A DNA stretch of 64,000 nt, taken from the NCBI GenBank assembly GCA_965233705.1, contig CBDDTF010000003.1, positions 1,054,001 through 1,118,000 of the forward strand, read 5' to 3'. Positions within the stretch are counted from its first letter, which is position 1; each line of letters starts with the position of its first letter. The position numbers and the translations under genes were made by a program. The DNA comes from Algihabitans sp965233705. Lineage in GTDB: Bacteria > Pseudomonadota > Alphaproteobacteria > Kiloniellales > DSM-21159. Shown one piece after another: positions 55,063 to 64,000 of this stretch. A model generated the notes under the pieces. It ran no database searches. It was not told the origin of the DNA and was given only the letters and a program-made list of their open reading frames with translations.

Positions 55063-56102
55063 GCGGCCGCGACGACAACGGCGCGAGGGCCGGCGCACCC
55101 GCGCCACGCCCGCCCGACCCGCCGCAGGTGCCGGAGGTCCCCCTCGTGCTGGGCGCGGCGCTGCTGGCCGCCGGCGCCCTGACCGCCCAGGCGGTGCTGC
55201 GCTTCGGGGCCGGCTGGGCCGACTGGCCGGGGCTGGCGGCGGCGGCGCTGGCGCTGCTGTTCGTCGCGGCCGCGGTCTTGGCCGCGGCGCCGCGCGGCTG
55301 GCGCTGGGTCGGCGCCACGGTCTGCCTGCACCTGGGCCTGCACCCCGCCTTCGCCGTCGCTGCCGCCGGGGCGCCCCTGGCGGTGCTGGCGGCGGCGCTG
55401 GCGGCCCTCGGCGCCTGGGCGGCACTGGCCAATCTGGGCGCGGACCGCGGGGCGCGGGCGCCGGCCCGACGCCGCTCGGCGGCGCTCTTCCTGGGGCTGC
55501 TGAGCGGCTTCGCCGCGCTGGTGCGCCCCGACCTGCTGGCGCTGGTTCTGCCGCTCGGCGCCCTGGCCCTGGCGCTGGTGCCGGCGCCCCGAGAGGCGCG
55601 CCGGCCGGCCCTGGGGGCCTTCACGGTGGCGGCGCTGGCGGCGATCCCGCTCGGCCTTCTGCTGCGCGGACAGGTCCTCGACCTCGACTTCGCCCTGCGC
55701 TGGCCGGCCGGCGCGCCCGCCGCGCTGGCCGACTTCGTGCGGGTCAACGCCGTCACCCTCACCGCCGGGCTCTCCGGCCTCGCCCTGCTCGGGCTGCGGG
55801 TCTGGCGGACCGCCGCGCTGCTGTACGGGCCGCTGCCGCCGTTCGCCGGGGCGGCGCTTTTCCTCGCCCCGGCCTTGCCGACGCCGCTGGCGGCCCTGCA
55901 CCTGCCGCTGCTGCCGCTGCTGCCGCTGCTGGCGGTCGCCTTCGCCGTGCTGCTGGCCCGGGCGCTCGACGCGCTGCCGACGCTCCGCCCGGCCGACGAT
56001 CTCGGCCGCAGCGCGGCGCTGCTGCTGGGGCTGGTCTACATCCTCCACTTGCTGGCGCTCGATCTCGGCACTGCGCCGCCGCCCATCGGCCTTCCGGTCT
56101 AG
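55059..56102 (+). CDS. Polytopic membrane protein of unknown function
   Basis: 347 residues from the ATG at 55059 (overlapping the previous stop, ATGA). A disordered Pro-rich start (1-30) precedes about ten hydrophobic segments, Leu/Ala-rich throughout. GLLSGFAALVRPDLLALVLP resembles the R-x-D/E segment seen in GT-C glycosyltransferases (first-loop acid and GxxxGxxxLxRPxxL pattern), but the catalytic loop cannot be confirmed. Coupling to the flippase-like protein suggests a shared lipid-linked pathway. The stop codon is part of an 18-bp palindrome. Confidence 0.6.
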   Translation: MSGRDDNGARAGAPAPRPPDPPQVPEVPLVLGAALLAAGALTAQAVLRFGAGWADWPGLAAAALALLFVAAAVLAAAPRGWRWVGATVCLHLGLHPAFAVAAAGAPLAVLAAALAALGAWAALANLGADRGARAPARRRSAALFLGLLSGFAALVRPDLLALVLPLGALALALVPAPREARRPALGAFTVAALAAIPLGLLLRGQVLDLDFALRWPAGAPAALADFVRVNAVTLTAGLSGLALLGLRVWRTAALLYGPLPPFAGAALFLAPALPTPLAALHLPLLPLLPLLAVAFAVLLARALDALPTLRPADDLGRSAALLLGLVYILHLLALDLGTAPPPIGLPV

Positions 56103-56116
56103 GGTCCGGACCCTAG
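56099..56116. terminator. Perfect 18-bp palindrome spanning both stop codons
   Basis: CTAGGGTCCGGACCCTAG contains the TAG of the plus-strand gene (56100-56102) and, on the other strand, the TAG of the LysR gene (56113-56115). Too short a loop for a normal hairpin; may act as a bidirectional transcription end or protein site. Confidence 0.5.
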
Positions 56117-57036
56117 TCCGGGTCGGACAGGGCGAGCGCCGCCAGGCGGGCCTGCAGCCGGGGCGCGGCGAAGTCGACGAAGGCACGCAGCTTGGGCGCC
56201 ACCAGGCCGCTCTGGGGGTAGACCAGGTGCACCGGGACCGGCGGCGGGGCGAAGGGCTCCAGCACCGGCACCAGCCGGCCGGCGCGGATCGGCTCGGCCA
56301 ACATGTAGGACAGGCCCAGCGTGATCCCCTGGCCCTGCTCTGCGGCGGCGAGGGCCGCCAGCGCGTCGTTCACCTCGAAACGCGGCACCACGGCGACCTG
56401 CTGCGGCCGGCTCGCCGCCTGATAGTGCCAGCGCTGGTTGGGCATCAGGCCGGTAAAGCCGATCAGGCTGTGCCGCGCCAGGTCGGCCGGCGTGTCCGGC
56501 CGGCCGTGGGCCGCCAGGTAGCCGGGGCTGGCGACCAGCAGGCGCCGCACCGCGCCGAGCCGACGGGCGATCAGGCTGGAGTCCGGCAACGGACCGATGC
56601 GCACCGCCAGGTCCAGCCCCTCCTCGACCAGGTTGACCACGCGGTCGACCAGCAGGGCGGACACCCGCACCTGGGGGTGGGCGGCAAGAAACGCCAGCAC
56701 CACCGGGGTCAGGGCCGCCCGCCCGAAGGTCGCCGAGGCGGTGACGCTGAGGTGCCCGCGCGGCTGCGCCGCCTCGCCGGCGGCGTCGCGCTCCGCCGCC
56801 TCCAGCTCGCCCAGCAGCCGGCGGGCCGAGGCCAGGAAACGCCGCCCCGGCTCGGTCAGGCTGAGGCTGCGCGTGGTCCGGTTCAGCAGGCGCACGCCCA
56901 GGCGCGCCTCCAGCCCCGCCACCGCCCGGGTGATCGCCGGCGGCGAGAGCTGCAGGGCGCGCGCCGCCTTGGCGAAGCCGCCGCTTTCGGCGACGGCGAC
57001 GAAGACCTCCATCTCGCGCAGACGATCCATAGCCAT
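56113..57036 (-). CDS. LysR-family transcriptional regulator
   Basis: 307 residues; ATGs at 57036 and 57030 are both possible. N-terminal winged helix (MDRLREMEVFVAVAESGGFA, KAARALQLSPPAITRAVAGLEARLG, LLNRTTRSLSLTEPGRRF) and a periplasmic-binding-like effector domain (GHLSVTASATFGRAALTPVV, VDRVVNLVEEGLDLAVRIG, RRLGAVRRLLVASPGYLA). Closest to the CrgA/YafC-like AaeR group. Divergent from the flavin-binding gene, which it probably controls; an AT-rich segment with TAAT-N6-ATTA lies between them. Confidence 0.93.
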   Translation of the reverse strand: MAMDRLREMEVFVAVAESGGFAKAARALQLSPPAITRAVAGLEARLGVRLLNRTTRSLSLTEPGRRFLASARRLLGELEAAERDAAGEAAQPRGHLSVTASATFGRAALTPVVLAFLAAHPQVRVSALLVDRVVNLVEEGLDLAVRIGPLPDSSLIARRLGAVRRLLVASPGYLAAHGRPDTPADLARHSLIGFTGLMPNQRWHYQAASRPQQVAVVPRFEVNDALAALAAAEQGQGITLGLSYMLAEPIRAGRLVPVLEPFAPPPVPVHLVYPQSGLVAPKLRAFVDFAAPRLQARLAALALSDPD

Positions 57037-57062
57037 TCCTCAAAACGAAACAATGAATTGCG

Positions 57063-57076
57063 TAATCTACCTATTA
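57063..57076. promoter_or_regulatory. Candidate LysR site in the divergent promoter
   Basis: TAAT-CTACCT-ATTA in an AT-rich 60-base window between the lysR and flavin-protein start codons. Short inverted arms typical of LysR recognition; weak on its own. Confidence 0.4.
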
Positions 57077-57135
57077 TTGCCCAAAAGCGCAGCCTCCACA
57101 TCCGCCGCCGGAGCAGACCGCACCGGGAGAGAGTC

Positions 57136-57753
<618 letters not shown>

Positions 57754-57781
57754 GCCCGCGCGCGCGGCGGAGCGGGAGGGG

Positions 57782-58309
57782 TCATCCCCGCAGAGCACGC
57801 CTGCGCAGCAGGCGGACCGGCGGAAAGCTCACGCAGTCCAGGCTGTCGAACAGCACCTCGAAAGGCGCCCTCGGCCGGGCCGCGAAGGCCAAGGCCGCGT
57901 CGCGCCGCGATTCGCCGACCGCCATCGCCAGGGTGCAGTGGGGCAGCCAGGCCGCCGGCCGGTAGTGGGCATGACAGTGCGCGGGGTCGAGCCGCGCGTG
58001 CAGGGCCCGGTGGAGCCGGCGCAGTTCGGCGTCGTCGTCCGGCGCGGCCCAGAGCACCAGGGGCGGGCCGTCGAACCATGACAGCTTGCCAAAGCGCAGC
58101 CGCAATCCGCCGGCGGGCAGCGCCACGGACTCGACGAAGTCGGCCAGGGCCCCGCCCTCGTCGGTCGCGTAGACCCCGAGCGTGACATGCGGCGCATAGC
58201 CCAGCCGCGCCATCGAGGGCGTGGCCTCGAAGGCGGCGGCATCGCGCCACAAGGCCCGGATCGCCGCCGCGCTGGGGTCGCTCGACCGCACCGTGATCGC
58301 ATGGGGCAT
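57782..58309 (-). CDS. 2H phosphoesterase-like protein (2'-5' RNA ligase family)
   Basis: 175 residues from the ATG at 58309. Two H-x-T motifs spaced as in the 2H superfamily: APHVTLGVY (about 49-57) and LPHCTLAMA (about 130-138), with the beta-hairpin LRLRFGKLSWFDGPPLVLWA between. The fold acts on cyclic phosphates or 2'-5' linked nucleotides. It lacks the rest of ThpR's signature, so the exact reaction is open. Ends 28 bases before the flavin-protein gene, convergently. Confidence 0.8.
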   Translation of the reverse strand: MPHAITVRSSDPSAAAIRALWRDAAAFEATPSMARLGYAPHVTLGVYATDEGGALADFVESVALPAGGLRLRFGKLSWFDGPPLVLWAAPDDDAELRRLHRALHARLDPAHCHAHYRPAAWLPHCTLAMAVGESRRDAALAFAARPRAPFEVLFDSLDCVSFPPVRLLRRRALRG

Positions 58310-58328
58310 GGGGACCTCGGCCGGCGGC

Positions 58329-58367
58329 CCCACCAAAGTGGGTCCACACGGTCGCAAACCACCCTAG
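58329..58367. repeat. Extragenic palindrome fragment, copy F
   Basis: A small hairpin CCCAC-CAAA-GTGGG (58329-58342), then TCCACACGGTCGCAAACCAC and CCTAG, the right half of the palindrome family (compare 63590-63613). The CTAG end contains the ssb stop codon. Confidence 0.65.
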
Positions 58368-58879
58368 AAGGGGATGTCGTCGTCCAGGTCGCCCGGACCG
58401 GGCGCCGGCGCCGGGCCGCCATAGCCCCCGCCCGGACCGCCGCCGGAGGGCGCACCGCCGCCGTAGTCGCGCTCGTAACCGCCGCCGCCGTAGTCGCCGC
58501 CCGCGTAGTCGCCGCCGCCCCCGCCGGCGCGGCTGTCGAGCATGGTCAGCTCGCCGCGGAAGCGCTGCAGCACCACCTCGGTGGAGTAGCGCTCCTGCCC
58601 GCTCTGGTCGGTCCACTTGCGGGTCTGGAGCTGGCCTTCGAGGTAGAGCTTGGAGCCCTTCTTCACGAAGCGCTCGATCACGTCGATCAGACGGTCGTCG
58701 AAGACCACCACCCGGTGCCACTCGGTCTTCTCGCGCCGCTCGCCGGTCTGCCGGTCGCGCCAGGTCTCGCTGGTGGCGAGCGAGAGGTTGGCCACCTTGC
58801 CGCCGTTCTGCATGGTGCGGATCTCGGGATCGCGCCCGAGGTTGCCGACCAGAATGACCTTGTTGACGCTGCCGGACAT
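58364..58879 (-). CDS. ssb: Single-stranded DNA-binding protein
   Basis: 171 residues. N-terminal OB-fold (SVNKVILVGNLGRDPEIRTM, WRDRQTGERREKTEWHRVVVF, GSKLYLEGQLQTRKW), a Gly/Tyr-rich flexible linker (about 117-160) and the acidic protein-binding tip DLDDDIPF. Full length. Divergent from uvrA, a common arrangement in Alphaproteobacteria. No clear GTTC-N7-GTTC LexA box is visible in the 200 bases between them. Confidence 0.97.
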   Translation of the reverse strand: MSGSVNKVILVGNLGRDPEIRTMQNGGKVANLSLATSETWRDRQTGERREKTEWHRVVVFDDRLIDVIERFVKKGSKLYLEGQLQTRKWTDQSGQERYSTEVVLQRFRGELTMLDSRAGGGGGDYAGGDYGGGGYERDYGGGAPSGGGPGGGYGGPAPAPGPGDLDDDIPF

Positions 58880-59080
58880 GACCCGAAACTCCTTCTCGAC
58901 ACGGCGGGGCTGTAGCTGAGGCGCGCGAGCCTAACGGAGGCGCCGGCGCAGGGAAACAAGCAAGCAACGCAGCCTTGTGGAAAAGCGCCGGCCGGGGAGT
59001 CGCCAAACGCGCTTGCGGGGTCCATATTGGCCCCCACCCCCGGAACGAACCGCCCTCAACCGCCAGCAAACGAAGAGGCC

Positions 59081-62014
<2,934 letters not shown>

Positions 62015-62104
62015 GCGCGGCGGCCCGCCCGGCCTTGAGGCGGCCCGTCGGCCCGGTGTTACACTGGTTTGAGCGATCCCCGCAGCCGAAGGCAGGAGAG
62101 CCCC

Positions 62105-63328
62105 GTGCCGGATGATCTCGCCCCCGCGGAGCGCGCGCCGGCGGCGCCGCCTCCCGACCTGCAGCCGGTGATCGCCTGGCTGACCACCCGCGCGGTGCAG
62201 GAGGTGCGGCGGGCCAGCTTCCTGCTGGCCGGCGCCTGCCAGCGGCTGCGCGAGGCGGGCCTGCCGGTCGACCGCGCCAGCCTGCACATCCGCCAGCTCC
62301 ATCCGCTGTTCGCCGCGCGCACCCTGGTCTGGACGGCGGAGACCGGCGGCACGGTGCAGGTCGACCGCGCCCACGGCGTGCAGAACACCGACATGTTCCT
62401 GAAAAGCCCGGTGCGCCCGATCTACGAAGGCGGCCCGGCGCTGTCGCGGCGTCTGGACCTGCCGGACGACCGGCTGGAGTTCCCGATCCTGCACGACCTC
62501 AAGGCCCAGGGGTACCGCGACTACACCATTCGCCCGATCCGCTTCTCGCGCGGGCGGACCATGGCGATCAGCTTCGCCACCCGCCGTGCCGCCGGCTTCA
62601 GCGAGTCCGACAGCGCCGCCATCGACGCGGTGCTGCCGACCTTCAGCCTGGCGCTCGAGCTGCTGGAGACCCAGCGCACCGCGCAGCTCCTGCTGGAGAC
62701 CTACATCGGCCCGATCGCCGGCGAGAACGTGCTGGAGGGCTCGATCAAGCGCGGCGACGGCGACATGATCCACGCCGTCGTCTGGTTCTCCGACCTGCGG
62801 GACTTCACCGGCCTGTCGGAGACCCGGCCGCTCGACGAGGTGCTGGAGACGCTCAACGTCTACTTCGACTCGGTCTGTTCGGCGGTCGCCACCCACGGCG
62901 GCGAGGTGCTGAAGTTCGTCGGCGACGGCGTGCTCGCCATCTTCCCGATCGCCGAGCGCGGCGCCGGCGACCGCCGGGCGACCGAGGCCGCGCTGGCCGC
63001 CGCGCGCGAGGCGCTGGCAACGCTGTCCCATCGCTGCAGCGAATGCTGCGGCATCGCCCTGCACATCGGCGACCTGATGTACGGCAACGTCGGGGCGCGC
63101 GACCGCCTGGACTTCACGGTGATCGGCCCGGCGGTCAACCTGGTGACCCGTCTGGAGCCCCTGAGCAAGGGCCAGCGGCCGCCGCTGGTGCTCTCGGAGG
63201 AGTTCGTGGCGGCCTGGGGCGGCCCCGCGCGCTCGCTCGGCCTGAGCCAACTCAAGGGCATCGCCCGGCCGCGCGAAGCCTTCGTCCCCCTGGCCGAGGC
63301 CGACCCCGCGGCGACCCCCGGGGCGTAG
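62105..63328 (+). CDS. Class III adenylate/guanylate cyclase
   Basis: 407 residues from a GTG with AGGAGA 6-11 bases upstream; a TTG at 62069 lacks a ribosome site. The N-terminal ~200 residues resemble a GAF-like sensory segment (RASLHIRQLHPLFAARTLVW, FPILHDLKAQGYRDYTIRPI, AISFATRRAAGFSESD). The cyclase homology domain has both metal Asp residues (Asp-230 in WFSDLRDFTGLSE, Asp-274 in FVGDGVLAIF), adenine-selecting Asp-336 in LDFTVIG and the NLVTRLE transition-state region. So an active cAMP-forming enzyme is likely. No membrane helix. Effector genes are not nearby. Confidence 0.88.
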   Translation: MPDDLAPAERAPAAPPPDLQPVIAWLTTRAVQEVRRASFLLAGACQRLREAGLPVDRASLHIRQLHPLFAARTLVWTAETGGTVQVDRAHGVQNTDMFLKSPVRPIYEGGPALSRRLDLPDDRLEFPILHDLKAQGYRDYTIRPIRFSRGRTMAISFATRRAAGFSESDSAAIDAVLPTFSLALELLETQRTAQLLLETYIGPIAGENVLEGSIKRGDGDMIHAVVWFSDLRDFTGLSETRPLDEVLETLNVYFDSVCSAVATHGGEVLKFVGDGVLAIFPIAERGAGDRRATEAALAAAREALATLSHRCSECCGIALHIGDLMYGNVGARDRLDFTVIGPAVNLVTRLEPLSKGQRPPLVLSEEFVAAWGGPARSLGLSQLKGIARPREAFVPLAEADPAATPGA

Positions 63329-63340
63329 AGGGCTGACCTG

Positions 63341-63400
63341 GAGCGATTTGCGACCGTATGGCCCTGCGCAGCGGGTCCGCCGGTCGCGAAAAATCACTCT
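63341..63400. repeat. Extragenic palindrome, copy E1
   Basis: GAGCGATTTGCGACCG (63341-63356) pairs with CGGTCGCGAAAAATCACTCT (63381-63400) around an inner GCAGCGGGTCC region. It lies 12 bases after the cyclase stop. A TAGAGCAGG piece of module 1 follows at 63413-63421. Confidence 0.8.
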
Positions 63401-63476
63401 AACCCTATGGTGTAGAGCAGGCTTCTTATGAGCGTCGGACCCACGCTGTGGGGCCAAACGATCACAATCTGCGCTA

Positions 63477-63537
63477 GAGCGATGCCCGACCTGATCGAAT
63501 CGCATTTGCGATTCGCCAGGTCGGACAGCATCACTCT
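63477..63537. repeat. Extragenic palindrome, copy E2 (variant core)
   Basis: Same outer edges (AGAGCGATG ... CATCACTCT) but a different stem: CCCGACCTGATCGAATCGC pairs with GCGATTCGCCAGGTCGG around TATT-like TTT. A long hairpin. Confidence 0.8.
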
Positions 63538-63550
63538 AACACTATGGTTT

Positions 63551-63613
63551 AGGGCGGTTTTGGGCCGATCGGCGGACCCACGTCGTGGTTCCACTCGATC
63601 GGAAACCGCCCTA
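63551..63613. repeat. Extragenic palindrome, copy E3
   Basis: AGGGCGGTTTTGGGCCGATC pairs with GATCGGAAACCGCCCT; the inner part GGACCCACGTCGTGGTTCC is a second palindrome. The CTAG end holds the lpxR stop codon. Confidence 0.8.
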
Positions 63614-64000
63614 GAACCGCAGGCCGAGGGTGACGGAGCCGAAGAGGTCGTACTTCTCGTCGCCCTCCTGCTCCGGCGAGCGCAGCACGGTGGTGAAGAC
63701 CAGCCGCGCGCGGTCGTAGGAGATCGCCGCGCCGCCCTGCAGATCGAACACCAGGTTGTTCTTGTCGACCGAATGGCTGTCGCGGAAGCTGTTGCCGTCC
63801 AGGAAGATGTTGCGCGCGACCGCCCGCGCCTCGCCGCCGCCGAACAGATACCAGCCGATCTCGTCGCGCCGGGTGAAGAAGTCGGAACCGGGCACCGAGG
63901 GGCGGATGCGCGGCGGGCCGAAGTCCTCGTCGGGCAGGCCGGCCCCGACCCGGAAGGTCGCCCCGGCCGCGCCGTAGGTCATGATGTTGCCGACCGTGGC
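63611..64000 (-). CDS. lpxR: Lipid A deacylase LpxR-family protein, C-terminal part
   Basis: The window's right edge cuts the gene; about 129 residues of its end are visible. Diagnostic outer-membrane DUF2219/LpxR segments: DEDFGPPRIRPSVPGSDFF, GWYLFGGGEARAVARNIFLD, GNSFRDSHSVDKNNLVFDLQ and the aromatic ending DLFGSVTLGLRF. In Salmonella and Helicobacter, LpxR removes the 3'-acyloxyacyl chain of lipid A in a calcium-dependent way. The catalytic Asn and His near the family's N-terminus are outside the window. Runs leftward to TAG in palindrome E3. Confidence 0.88.
   Translation of the reverse strand, partial: ATVGNIMTYGAAGATFRVGAGLPDEDFGPPRIRPSVPGSDFFTRRDEIGWYLFGGGEARAVARNIFLDGNSFRDSHSVDKNNLVFDLQGGAAISYDRARLVFTTVLRSPEQEGDEKYDLFGSVTLGLRF

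Noticed and set aside
59050..59062. GAACGAAC upstream of uvrA as a LexA (SOS) box
   Set aside because: The alphaproteobacterial box needs GAAC-N7-GAAC or GTTC-N7-GTTC; here the two GAAC are adjacent, and no properly spaced pair is seen between ssb and uvrA.

Overview
The window looks like chromosomal core sequence from a GC-rich alphaproteobacterium, probably Rhodospirillales-like. The basis is gene content and order rather than a search: sdhE-mfd divergent from recG, glnB-glnA behind a sigma-54 promoter, gyrA-coaD, ssb divergent from uvrA, an alphaproteobacterial-length MotA, and an LpxR-type outer-membrane lipid A deacylase. Four tRNAs are present, all with encoded CCA: His(GTG), Leu(CAG), Leu(GAG) and Lys(TTT). 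There is no rRNA, CRISPR array, prophage or intact insertion sequence. The only transposon trace is the last ~45 codons of an IS110-type transposase beside tRNA-Lys.

Layout. 1-4 kb: end of a periplasmic cupredoxin, then copA-copB (copper resistance) and an ABC exporter membrane domain with no ATPase. 4-9 kb: HpcH/HpaI aldolase, a Sel1+SPOR envelope protein, an exported unknown, tRNA-His and a PLP aminotransferase. 9-11 kb: glnB-glnA with sigma-54 and NtrC-like sites. 11-20 kb: a PAS_5-like protein, a secreted unknown, motA, a glycine-zipper stress protein, yciA, parE, an EamA exporter, a lipoprotein, an alpha/beta hydrolase and an isochorismatase-like hydrolase. 20-22.4 kb: DEAD-box helicase and a stand-alone Lrp/AsnC-type RAM domain. 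22.4-32 kb: seven-gene minus-strand operon (oligopeptide-type ABC importer, cytoplasmic gamma-glutamyltransferase-like enzyme, acetamidase/formamidase) with a divergent GntR regulator. 32-41 kb: mfd, sdhE, recG, a tandem DUF502 fusion, a haloacetate-dehalogenase-like hydrolase and two tRNA-Leu. 41-49 kb: glycosyltransferase, tiny membrane proteins, a translationally coupled ParA / ribbon-helix-helix / unknown trio, an orphan sensor kinase and two unknown envelope proteins, and a second PAS_5-like protein. 49-54 kb: IS110 remnant, tRNA-Lys, coaD, gyrA. 54-58 kb: a flippase-like/multi-TM pair, LysR with a divergent flavin-binding protein, and a 2H phosphoesterase, placed between gyrA and ssb. 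58-64 kb: ssb, uvrA, class III cyclase, a palindrome array and partial lpxR.

How the genes work together. Clear functional units are the copper locus, the P-II/glutamine synthetase nitrogen unit, the peptide/amide uptake and hydrolysis operon, the replication/repair enzymes (parE, gyrA, mfd, recG, ssb, uvrA) and the ParA cassette. Two kinds of non-coding structure run through the window. One is a dispersed family of extragenic palindromes (seven loci) that repeatedly sits at, or supplies, the stop codon of a flanking gene. The other is a set of short 12-17 bp tandem duplications at or just after stop codons and inside disordered coding segments.

Most promising for novelty: the ParA-RHH-unknown trio, the importer/GGT/formamidase operon, the palindrome family, and the tandem DUF502 fusion.
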